From the NCBI GenBank assembly GCA_016282555.1, contig JAEEKU010000063.1, forward strand, positions 1 through 21,335: a DNA stretch of 21,335 nt, in the 5' to 3' direction. This DNA comes from Methanomassiliicoccaceae archaeon (GTDB taxonomy: Archaea; Thermoplasmatota; Thermoplasmata; Methanomassiliicoccales; Methanomethylophilaceae). Position numbers and translations under genes: made by a program. This document shows, in pieces, positions 12,590 through 19,731 of the stretch (positions within the stretch are counted from its first letter, which is position 1; every line of letters begins with the position of its first letter). The notes beneath the pieces are model-generated. The model saw only the letters and a list, made by a program, of their open reading frames with translations. It was not told the DNA's origin and did not search any database.

Positions 12590-13993
12590 TCCGGCATATT
12601 CGGATATTTCGCTGTCGATGCAGCAGAGATCTTCGAGAGAAAGATCGTGTATATCCTTATGGCCGGTTATTCTGGCGAACGTCTTCAGCTCCGAAGAGAG
12701 AGCGTTCAGGAAATTCGCTACGCGTATGGCGCCGGATTCGACGCTGAGCCTGTCTTCCAGCTCGGGATCCTGGGTGGCGATGCCCATGGGACACTTTCCG
12801 GAGCCGCATATCCTGTATCTCTGGCATCCGAGCGCCATGAGGGGCGCCGAAGCCATCGCGACCGCGTCGGCTCCCATCGCCAGAGCTTTGGCGACGTCTC
12901 CGCTGGTTCTCAGCCCTCCGGTTATGACGAGATCCTGATTCATTCCGTTTTCGTCCATGAATCTGCGGGCGCGCCCTACGGCGTAAACCGTAGGGACCGT
13001 GGCGGAGTCTCTCAGATATTTGGGAGAAGAACCGGTAGCACCTCCGCGTCCGTCTATGGTTATGAAATCGCATCCGGATTCCGAGATGAAGTCCAGATCG
13101 TCCTCTATGTGTCCCGCGGCGATCTTCACTCCCACGGGAAGGCCTCCGCTCCTTTTCCTGAGCATTCCGACAAGATCCTTCAGATCCCGGGGGGAATCGA
13201 TCCCGGGGAATCTGGAGGGGCTCTGGATCTCTTTCCAGGGGGTTCTGCTGCGCATGCACGCGATCAGCGGCGTGACTTTTTCGCCTGGAAGATGTCCGCC
13301 CATTCCGGGTTTGGTCCCCTGTCCGATTTTGATCTCGATCGCATCGGAGTTCTCCAGAACGAAAGAATCGAAGGAATATTTGTTCGGGGCCAGTTCGAAG
13401 ATGTATCTGTAGGAGGACATCATCTCGTCGTAGAGCGCTCCCCCCTCTCCGCTGCACATGGCGGTTTTCGCCGCGGCGCTTCCTTTGGCCAGAGCGATTT
13501 TGGCTCTCCCGGACAGCGCCCCGAAAGACATGTGGCTGACGAAAACGGGAGTTTCGAGAACCATCGGCCTGGAGGCATTTTTCCCGATGACCGTTCTGAG
13601 AGAGACATCCGCATCGTCGTCCAGCGGGAAACGGCCGAGCTGCGCGCCGAGGATCAGGATATCGTCGAACTTGGGAACGCGGTCCGTTATATCCATGGCG
13701 GCGGACAGGCTTTTGCCGGTTTCCGCCATGTAGTGGATATCGTCCATCACTCCGCCGTCATGCCTTACGAGTCCCGGGGGTATATCGTTCCCGGAAACCG
13801 TGTTCCGGACGGCAGGCTCCTCCTTTTCCGTGATTCGCGGTTTGGAGGGGGCGTCGTCTCCGATCTTCGCGAATGCGCTTTTGGGGGATTTGCAGAGGGG
13901 ACATACCCAGTCGTCGGGAAGATCCTCGAATCTGACGCCCTCGGCTTCTTCGTCATAGATTTCTCCGCATATAGTGCATTTATATACTGCCAT
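12575..13993 (-). CDS. Rubredoxin fused to glutamate-synthase-type FMN domain
   Basis: Residues 1-41 are a full rubredoxin: Cys6/Cys9 (CTICG) and Cys31/Cys34 (CPLCK), binding one iron. After a linker, residues 120-440 form the FMN-binding domain of glutamate synthase large subunits, with GQGTKPGMGGHLPG, TIDGRGGATGSSP and the [3Fe-4S] motif CQRYRICGSGKCPMG (Cys390, 396, 401). The amidotransferase domain is missing, so it cannot use glutamine by itself; the rubredoxin may feed or accept electrons for the FMN. Similar stand-alone forms occur in archaea and anaerobic bacteria. Substrate uncertain: ammonia-dependent glutamate synthesis or another FMN reaction. A TATA box lies 26 bases upstream. 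Confidence 0.9.
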   Translation of the reverse strand: MAVYKCTICGEIYDEEAEGVRFEDLPDDWVCPLCKSPKSAFAKIGDDAPSKPRITEKEEPAVRNTVSGNDIPPGLVRHDGGVMDDIHYMAETGKSLSAAMDITDRVPKFDDILILGAQLGRFPLDDDADVSLRTVIGKNASRPMVLETPVFVSHMSFGALSGRAKIALAKGSAAAKTAMCSGEGGALYDEMMSSYRYIFELAPNKYSFDSFVLENSDAIEIKIGQGTKPGMGGHLPGEKVTPLIACMRSRTPWKEIQSPSRFPGIDSPRDLKDLVGMLRKRSGGLPVGVKIAAGHIEDDLDFISESGCDFITIDGRGGATGSSPKYLRDSATVPTVYAVGRARRFMDENGMNQDLVITGGLRTSGDVAKALAMGADAVAMASAPLMALGCQRYRICGSGKCPMGIATQDPELEDRLSVESGAIRVANFLNALSSELKTFARITGHKDIHDLSLEDLCCIDSEISEYAGIRHA

Positions 13994-14013
13994 AAACGGG
14001 AATAGATATGCGA

Positions 14014-14024
14014 CTTAAAATAAC
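14014..14024 (-). promoter_or_regulatory. TATA box of the rubredoxin-fusion gene
   Basis: Minus-strand GTTATTTTAAG is centred about 26 bases before the ATG at 13993. Confidence 0.6.
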
Positions 14025-14045
14025 TGATGCGGCGGGCGGGTTATG

Positions 14046-14102
14046 CCGGGTTCGCGCACGCATTTTGATGCGCAAAAAGGAACCGGGTTAAGTTTTTATT
14101 TT
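14046..14102 (+). promoter_or_regulatory. Promoter and possible operator of the DtxR-type gene
   Basis: TTTTTATTTT (14093-14102) is centred about 24 bases before the ATG at 14122. Just upstream, two direct copies of CCGGGTT (14047-14053 and 14084-14090, approximate) flank a short inverted repeat CGCAT-TTTG-ATGCG (14059-14072). These could be binding sites for the encoded repressor, but that is a guess from position only. Confidence 0.4.
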
Positions 14103-14121
14103 CTTATCATATTCCTTAAGC

Positions 14122-14772
14122 ATGGCGACTGTCAACCGCGAGGACTATCTTGTTAACATTCTCAGGCTTACGGAGGGAAAAGGCGTTGCTAAAACCACGG
14201 AGCTCGCGGAGTTTATGAACGTTTCCCCCGCCAGCGTAAGCGAGATGGTTAAAGTCTTGTCTGCGGAGGGTTTTCTCCAATACGAGAAATACCGCGGCGT
14301 GTCGCTCACCGACAAGGGGCTCAATTATGCCCGCCAGATACGTAAAAAACATCACGTGATGGAGCGCTTTCTCGTTGATTATCTGGATCTGGATCATAGC
14401 ACGGCGCATGAGGAGGCGTGTAAGATGGAGCATGCTCTGTCCGACGAATCCGCCATTAAAATGTGTTATATGATGGGCCCCAGGATAGACGACGACTGCG
14501 TCGGATGCAGCAATCCCTGCAAGGCGGCTTCGGACGGCGCGGTCAGGATCAGCTCTCTGGATAAACTCGGAGAGGGCAAATCCGGAAGGGTGTCGTACAT
14601 TCTTTCGGATGATTCTGCGACAGTCAAAAAGCTTGTCGCCATGGGTTTCGTTCCGGGAAAACTCGTTACGATGGACTCTTCGAACGAAGGCCTGATCATA
14701 GCGCGCATCGGCGGGAGTTCCATAGCTCTCGATCCCCGTCTGGCCCTTTCGATTTACGTGGACGCGGAATGA
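14122..14772 (+). CDS. DtxR/IdeR-type iron-dependent transcriptional regulator
   Basis: The 216-residue protein has an N-terminal winged helix (1-65, with VSPASVSEMVKVL as recognition helix), a metal-binding dimerisation domain and a C-terminal SH3/FeoA-like domain (about 145-216). Spacing to the DtxR metal ligands matches: His77, Glu81, His96, Cys100, Glu103 and His104. The Cys at 100, rather than the Glu or Asp of manganese sensors, favours Fe(II). An additional cysteine group, Cys126, Cys129 and Cys133 (DCVGCSNPC), sits between the second and third domains, where bacterial DtxR has no such cluster. Targets are unknown; no feo gene is adjacent. The stop codon touches a strong inverted repeat. 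Confidence 0.92.
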   Translation: MATVNREDYLVNILRLTEGKGVAKTTELAEFMNVSPASVSEMVKVLSAEGFLQYEKYRGVSLTDKGLNYARQIRKKHHVMERFLVDYLDLDHSTAHEEACKMEHALSDESAIKMCYMMGPRIDDDCVGCSNPCKAASDGAVRISSLDKLGEGKSGRVSYILSDDSATVKKLVAMGFVPGKLVTMDSSNEGLIIARIGGSSIALDPRLALSIYVDAE

Positions 14773-14822
14773 TAAGACTGTAGTGATACTATATCCCGCG
14801 TCTTTTATCACTATAGTCTTAT
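14772..14822. repeat. 17-base inverted repeat (hairpin) after the DtxR-type gene
   Basis: ATAAGACTGTAGTGATA (14772-14788) and TATCACTATAGTCTTAT (14806-14822) pair over 17 positions, the single difference being a G-U in RNA; the loop is 17 bases. It begins on the last base of the dtxR-type stop codon and ends 45 bases before the next ATG. It may be an mRNA 3' end, or a palindromic operator for the next gene. Confidence 0.85.
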
Positions 14823-14838
14823 TTGATGTCCGCCGTTC

Positions 14839-14847
14839 ATTATAAAT
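14839..14847 (+). promoter_or_regulatory. TATA box of the DUF6270-Sel1 gene
   Basis: ATTATAAAT is centred about 24 bases before the ATG at 14867, predicting a leaderless transcript that starts just downstream of the inverted repeat. Confidence 0.6.
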
Positions 14848-14866
14848 CGTAAATCGTTTCTTCACC

Positions 14867-16576
14867 ATGGACGGCCGCGGACCGGTACAGGTCGATATAT
14901 GGGGAGTCTGCACGTCGAGAGACATCATATCGATCGCCGGCGGGAGAAACTGCAATATCAAAGTCAAATATTTCTTTCAGGCCTGCAGTTTTCCGGTCCA
15001 GTTCACTAAGCACGTTCTTCCCGACGTGAACACCTGGGACTATCATACCGAAAAATCATTTTTCAAACAGAGGATGTACGCCGCGGACATCAATAAGAAC
15101 GTTCCGGAGCTTCTTAGCCAAAGCGGTTCCGAATGGCTCATCGTAGACGGCCATGTGATCTCGTACGGGATAAAGAAAGTGATCTTCGAAGACGGAAGGG
15201 AGGAATATTTCACCGGAAACCTCTTCGGCGACAGGATGCTTCCCTACGACGAGCGGGGATACAAGTATGAAATCGTCAAGGTAGATCCCTTCTCCGGTGA
15301 TTTGCGGGACGCTTTCCGCGAGTTCACGGAATTCTGCAAAAGGCGCTACGGAAAGAATATCATCTTCATCGAAGTCTTCGGAACCGATACTTTTCTCGAT
15401 AAGGAAGGAAAATTAGTATTTTCCGAGTATTCCGAAAAGAAGCTGTCGCAGGTATTCAGATTCGAGAGGGAGTTTGTAAAAGAAACGGGATGCATGGTGA
15501 TCCCGGCTCCGTTCTTCCTCACCGGGGACGACTGCCACAAGTGGGGGCACAACCCCGTTCATTACGCGGACGAATACTACGAATACGCGTTCAACGCGAT
15601 CGAATCTCTTATCGCCGGAAGGCCCGGGGACATCGAATCTTCCCGCATAGAATGCTCATCGGTAATGGCGGATATCCGCAGCGGCGCCCCCTCCAGAAAC
15701 AATTACATGTACGCCTGCTACCGCCGCGCCCCGGAAGATCCGGAGAGCGTGAGGGAGATCGAAAAATATGCCGGAGACGGAAATCCGCTGGCATACGGGA
15801 TCTATGCCAGGCTTCTGCGCGACGGTACCGGGGCCATACAGGACACTGCAAAAGCTGCGGAGTACATGAAAAAAGCTTCGGATCTCGGCGTGGAATGGGC
15901 GCCTTCGGAATATCTGGCTATCATATGGAATTATTTCGATCACGGCAAAGCTCTGGAACTCACTCTGCAGTCGGCCGGAGAAGGCTCCAAGGAAGCCGTG
16001 ATGAAGCTGGCGCGGGAGTATTTCCGCGGAAAACTGATCCCTCAGGATCTGGATGCGGCTCAGATGTGGGCGGAGAAAGCGGTATCCATGAGAGCGGGAG
16101 ACTCCGGCATTCTGCTCTTCGACATTCTCTGGAAGAAGGAAGATCCGTCGCTGTACGGAAAGATGATCCAATCCGTTCTTCCCCTGGCGGAGCGCCGCGA
16201 TCTCCCCTCCATGATCCGTCTGGGAAAGGCGTACAGGGAAGGAAAGGGCGTTCCCGAGGATACTGAAAAGGCTCTCGGTCTGTTCAGGGAGGCTGCCGGA
16301 AGGAAATTCGCTTCGGGAGCGGTAAATCTCTTCGATACTCTCTGGAAAGTCGGGACGCCGGAATCCTGTGAAGAGGCCGTGAAGGTGATCGTTCCGTTCT
16401 CCGATTCCGGTTCGGGACACGCCCAGCTGAGGCTGGGAAAGGCCTACAGGCAGGGAAAAGGGGTGGAGAAGGATCTTCTTAAAGCCGCCGCGCTGGTCGA
16501 ATCGGCGGTCAGCAAGAAGATCCCCGGATCCAAGCACGAGATGGTGCTTATCCGCAGAGAGCTCAGCGGTGCGTGA
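14867..16576 (+). CDS. DUF6270-like domain fused to Sel1 repeats
   Basis: The 569-residue protein has two parts. Residues 8-250 resemble DUF6270: an opening VDIWGVCTSRDI (GVCTSRD, 13-19), a central WLIVDGH strand, and the closing WGHNPVHY (226-233) followed by YYEYAFNAI. DUF6270 has been linked to cell-surface glycan loci and its Ser/His pattern recalls SGNH-type hydrolases; that is family knowledge and activity here is unproven. Residues 295-569 hold about four to six Sel1 repeats (for example LGKAYREGKGVPEDTEKAL and LGKAYRQGKGVEKDLLKA). No signal peptide is seen, so it is probably cytoplasmic. The 3' end overlaps the convergent gltX by 14 bases. Confidence 0.75.
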   Translation: MDGRGPVQVDIWGVCTSRDIISIAGGRNCNIKVKYFFQACSFPVQFTKHVLPDVNTWDYHTEKSFFKQRMYAADINKNVPELLSQSGSEWLIVDGHVISYGIKKVIFEDGREEYFTGNLFGDRMLPYDERGYKYEIVKVDPFSGDLRDAFREFTEFCKRRYGKNIIFIEVFGTDTFLDKEGKLVFSEYSEKKLSQVFRFEREFVKETGCMVIPAPFFLTGDDCHKWGHNPVHYADEYYEYAFNAIESLIAGRPGDIESSRIECSSVMADIRSGAPSRNNYMYACYRRAPEDPESVREIEKYAGDGNPLAYGIYARLLRDGTGAIQDTAKAAEYMKKASDLGVEWAPSEYLAIIWNYFDHGKALELTLQSAGEGSKEAVMKLAREYFRGKLIPQDLDAAQMWAEKAVSMRAGDSGILLFDILWKKEDPSLYGKMIQSVLPLAERRDLPSMIRLGKAYREGKGVPEDTEKALGLFREAAGRKFASGAVNLFDTLWKVGTPESCEEAVKVIVPFSDSGSGHAQLRLGKAYRQGKGVEKDLLKAAALVESAVSKKIPGSKHEMVLIRRELSGA

Positions 16577-18242
16577 AGACGAAAGAGATCTTCCCGTTCT
16601 CTTTCTTCTCTATTCTCGCGAATCCTATTCTTTCGAGCTGGACGGTTTCGTTCTTCTCTTTCAGCACAGCGTTCTCGGCGAGGCCGCTCATCACGGTGCC
16701 GTCCGGCATCAGGAGCGTTGCCCCGGACGAATCCATGCTGACCCACTGCACGGCTTTCACTCCCGTTTTCAGTATCGAGACGTCGTCTCCCAGGTACTTA
16801 GCCGGGAGAGAGTAGCCGATGTTGCACAGATCCTTCAGCCTCAGTTTTCCGGAAGATGCGAATTCCGCGGAATCCGTATCGGAGACGTACACCGTGCACG
16901 GATCTTTCAGGCAGTATTCCCTGGATCCCCTCTCAGGATGATCCGGGTGGAGGGGCGCGCTTCCTCTGATCTCCGGAACGCCGGAGATGTCGTATCTCAC
17001 GGGATTGCTGACGAAGAAATATCTATTCGATACGGAATCTATGATGTTTCTGTTCATTCCGTACAGATTGTCCCAGGAGAACTGTATATCCACCGGTTTG
17101 ATCCCGGATTCGATCCAGTATCTTCTGATGGCCTCCGGCCTTATTCCGCGGCGTTTCAGAGCCCTCACGGTGCCGGTTCTCACGTCGTCCCATCCAGAAT
17201 ACTGGCCGTCGGCGATGTTCTGTTTGATTATGGATGTTTTCAGTACGGTGTCGGGTATGTTCACGAGCCCGTAGTGATAGTATTCCGGTTTCTTCCATCC
17301 GAAGTAATCGAACACGTACTCCTGCCTGAAGGTATTGTTCAGGTGATCCTTTCCGCGTATGACGTGCGTCATCCCCATCTCGTGATCGTCCACCGCGACG
17401 GACAGGTTCATCATCGGATACGCGATGTATTTCCCTCCGGTTCTGGGATGGGGAGCGGAAACCAGCCTCAGAGCGACGAAATCCCTGACCGCGGGATTCG
17501 GGTGGCAGATGTCGGTTTTGACGACTGCTACCGCTTCTCCGTCGGAGTATTTTCCCTCGAAGAACGAATCCAGTCTCTCGAGCTGGATCTCCCGGGGCAG
17601 ATCCCTGCAGGGGCATGCTCTTTTCTCTTCCTTCAGCTTTCTCCAGTCGTCTCCGTTGCAGGTGCAGACGTACGCGTTCCCCTGTTCCACCAGTTTTCTG
17701 GTGTAATCGTAGTAAAGCTCGAATCTTTCGGACTGGATGTACGTCTTGCCGCATTTTATCCCGAGCCAGTCCAGATCCTCCGGGATCATGTCGTATGCGT
17801 CCGGATCGATCTTCTCGGGATTGGTGTCCTCGAATCTGAGGATGAGATCCCCGCCGTATCTCTTCACGTACTCGTCGTTCAGAACGGATACTCTGGTGTG
17901 TCCTATGTGCAGAGGCCCGGAGGGTCCCGGGGCTATGCGCATCACTACTTTTCCGTCAGCGTTTCTCAGATCCGGAAGCTCGTATTTCCTTTCCTTCTTC
18001 TCCTTCACCAGAAGCGATTCGTCGAGCTTCCTGAGGGCTTCCTTCTGGGATTCCGGATCCATCGCGTTCACTTCTCCGACGATGCTGTCGATCAGCGGAG
18101 TCAGCTCTCCGGCCCTCTGCCTCAGTTCAGGATTTCCCCCGAGTATTTTGCCCGCGACGGCCTTGGGGTTCGCTTTTCCTTTGAAGAAAACCGCATTCTG
18201 AAGCGCGTATTTCCTTATGATTTCCTCTGTATCTTCCGGCAT
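16563..18242 (-). CDS. gltX: Glutamyl-tRNA synthetase, archaeal type
   Basis: This 559-residue class I synthetase attaches glutamate to tRNA-Glu (and, in archaea lacking GlnRS, to tRNA-Gln). It has the archaeal N-terminal extension (1-95), the HIGH motif as PSGPLHIGHTR (HIGH at 112-115), LRFEDTNP, a Cys pair group (Cys193, 195, 210, 212) in the zinc-like insertion, and a C-terminal beta-barrel rather than the bacterial helical anticodon domain. The KMSKS region reads VLKTSIIKQNI (about 333-343) just before the conserved EYSGWDD-like QYSGWDD; the central Lys usually following Ser is Ile here. Start ATG 18242 has no clear ribosome site. It overlaps the DUF6270-Sel1 gene by 14 bases. Confidence 0.94.
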   Translation of the reverse strand: MPEDTEEIIRKYALQNAVFFKGKANPKAVAGKILGGNPELRQRAGELTPLIDSIVGEVNAMDPESQKEALRKLDESLLVKEKKERKYELPDLRNADGKVVMRIAPGPSGPLHIGHTRVSVLNDEYVKRYGGDLILRFEDTNPEKIDPDAYDMIPEDLDWLGIKCGKTYIQSERFELYYDYTRKLVEQGNAYVCTCNGDDWRKLKEEKRACPCRDLPREIQLERLDSFFEGKYSDGEAVAVVKTDICHPNPAVRDFVALRLVSAPHPRTGGKYIAYPMMNLSVAVDDHEMGMTHVIRGKDHLNNTFRQEYVFDYFGWKKPEYYHYGLVNIPDTVLKTSIIKQNIADGQYSGWDDVRTGTVRALKRRGIRPEAIRRYWIESGIKPVDIQFSWDNLYGMNRNIIDSVSNRYFFVSNPVRYDISGVPEIRGSAPLHPDHPERGSREYCLKDPCTVYVSDTDSAEFASSGKLRLKDLCNIGYSLPAKYLGDDVSILKTGVKAVQWVSMDSSGATLLMPDGTVMSGLAENAVLKEKNETVQLERIGFARIEKKENGKISFVFTHR

Positions 18243-18354
18243 GATTCCGTTTCCCCGTAAAATCGGTCCAGTGCCTCCCCGCCGGTCCCGGCCGCGGGAA
18301 GCGCTTTCATAAACGGCTGATTATCATAACGTAAATAAGGCTACGGTTCGCAAC

Positions 18355-18364
18355 CAATAATAAT
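18355..18364 (+). promoter_or_regulatory. TATA box of the UbiD-family gene
   Basis: CAATAATAAT is centred about 30 bases before the ATG at 18389. The rest of the 146-base gap to gltX holds no reading frame I can support; the gltX promoter may be the weak GATTTTAC on the minus strand near 18262. Confidence 0.5.
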
Positions 18365-18388
18365 CCTGTACGGATCCGGTTATCCATC

Positions 18389-19642
18389 ATGTCGGAAAGC
18401 CAGAACAACAGGACGGTAATCGGCGGCAGAACCGATCCCGATTCAGGAGAGATCACGAGAGCCCTGCTCCGCGATCAGAGCGCCACGGTCCTTTTCGAGA
18501 ACGTCAACGGGTTTAAAGCCGAGGGCAATCTGTTTTCGACGAGGGAAAAGATTGCCGAAGCGCTGAACGTGAGCCCGGATATGATCGTCGCACACATCGC
18601 GGACGCCGTTTCTTCGCCGGTAAAATGCGCAGAAGTATCCGATCCGGGATTTCGTTATTCTTCGATCGATACGGATCTTCTCGCGCTTCCGATCCCCAGA
18701 TATTATCCCGGAGACGGCGGCCGCTACATCACGGCGGGGATCATAGTCACGGAATACAAGGGAAAGAAGAACGTCTCCTTCCACAGGATGATGGTAGTCG
18801 ACGGAAAGAGGCTGGCCGTAAGGCTGGTTCCGAGGCATCTTTTCACTCTGTACAACGAGGCGAAGAGGAACGGGGAGGAGCTGAACGTTTCGATCTGCGT
18901 CGGAGCGTGCGCGGAGGTTCTTCTCTCGGCGGCCACGTCCATGGACTTCGGGGCGGACGAGCTGGAAGTGGCCTCGTCCATGTATCTCAAAGGGCACGGG
19001 AAGCCTCTGGAGACGGGAAGGTGCGATAACGGGATACTGGTGCCGGCGGACTGCGATTTCGTCATGGAGGCGCGCATCACGCTCAGCGAAATCAAAGAGG
19101 GTCCGTTCGTGGACATCACCGGAACTTACGACTTCGAAAGGATGCAGCCGGTGATAGAGGTTGATAAGATCTGGACATCCAGGGATCCGAGGTTCCATCT
19201 CATTCTCCCCGGAGGATACGAGCATTACCTTATGATGGGCCTTCCGAGAGAGCCCATGATCCTGCGCACGGTGAGGCAGGCGGTGCCGAGAGTCAGAAAC
19301 GTGCGTCTCACCGAAGGGGGATGCTGCTGGCTCAACGGAGTCGTTTCCATATCCAAAAACAAGGAGGGGGACGGAGTCAACGCGATAATGGCGGCGTTCA
19401 CCGGCCATCCGTCCATGAAGCAGGTTATTGTCGTCGACGAGGATATAGACATCTTCGACGACAGGCAGGTGGAATGGGCGGTGGCGACGAGAATGCAGGC
19501 CGATAAGATAATCAGGATTCCCGGAGCGGCAGGATCCTCTCTGGATCCGAGCTCTCACGGCGGACCTACCTGGAAAGTCGGGTTCGACGCTACTCTTCCC
19601 GCCGGTGCCGACAGAAAAGATTACACCAGAGTGACTCTCTGA
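18389..19642 (+). CDS. UbiD-family prenylated-FMN decarboxylase, possibly anhydromevalonate phosphate decarboxylase
   Basis: The 417-residue protein spans the whole UbiD fold. Seen are FHRMMVVDGKRLAVRLVPRH (conserved Arg/His loop), the acidic active-site stretch EARITLSEIKEGPFVDITG, in which the Glu residues match the proton relay, and a C-terminal KVGFDATLP motif. UbiD enzymes decarboxylate unsaturated acids using prenylated FMN made by UbiX. In most archaea the short UbiD homologue acts in the modified mevalonate pathway on trans-anhydromevalonate 5-phosphate; I infer that role here, but no UbiX, AcnX-like or mevalonate gene is adjacent. The older label 3-octaprenyl-4-hydroxybenzoate carboxy-lyase should not be taken literally, because methanogens do not make ubiquinone. 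Confidence 0.9.
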   Translation: MSESQNNRTVIGGRTDPDSGEITRALLRDQSATVLFENVNGFKAEGNLFSTREKIAEALNVSPDMIVAHIADAVSSPVKCAEVSDPGFRYSSIDTDLLALPIPRYYPGDGGRYITAGIIVTEYKGKKNVSFHRMMVVDGKRLAVRLVPRHLFTLYNEAKRNGEELNVSICVGACAEVLLSAATSMDFGADELEVASSMYLKGHGKPLETGRCDNGILVPADCDFVMEARITLSEIKEGPFVDITGTYDFERMQPVIEVDKIWTSRDPRFHLILPGGYEHYLMMGLPREPMILRTVRQAVPRVRNVRLTEGGCCWLNGVVSISKNKEGDGVNAIMAAFTGHPSMKQVIVVDEDIDIFDDRQVEWAVATRMQADKIIRIPGAAGSSLDPSSHGGPTWKVGFDATLPAGADRKDYTRVTL

Positions 19643-19647
19643 AAACA

Positions 19648-19688
19648 TTTTTAATCAGGATCCCGGGGGAGAGGGCCGTCCGGGATCC
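19648..19688 (+). terminator. T-run and G/C-rich hairpin after the UbiD-family gene
   Basis: Five or more T residues at 19648-19652 follow the stop at once. Then GGATCCCGG (19658-19666) pairs with CCGGGATCC (19680-19688) around a 13-base loop. The T-run is a likely archaeal transcription end; the hairpin lies just upstream of the next promoter and could instead be regulatory. Confidence 0.45.
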
Positions 19689-19696
19689 GGCGCGCC

Positions 19697-19710
19697 AATA
19701 ATTATTATGT
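19697..19710 (+). promoter_or_regulatory. TATA box of the zinc-ribbon/LRR gene
   Basis: CAATAATTATTATG is centred about 29 bases before the ATG at 19732, consistent with a leaderless transcript. Confidence 0.55.
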
Positions 19711-19731
19711 CTTATCTGCATATCCGCCGGC

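Noticed and set aside
12581..14005. 474-codon plus-strand frame opposite the rubredoxin-fusion gene
   Set aside because: Same codon-aligned antisense effect; the minus-strand protein has complete rubredoxin and [3Fe-4S] motifs.
14772..14822. Insertion-sequence end or attachment site
   Set aside because: No transposase or integrase gene, no target duplication and no second copy of the whole element in the window; kept only as an inverted repeat.
16569..18260. 563-codon open frame on the plus strand opposite gltX
   Set aside because: It is codon-aligned antisense to an unmistakable synthetase and has no family-like motifs. Openness follows from rare TTA, CTA and TCA codons in the real gene.
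18443..19648. 401-codon minus-strand frame opposite the UbiD-family gene
   Set aside because: Codon-aligned shadow of a well-conserved enzyme; His/Arg-rich sequence with no recognisable fold.
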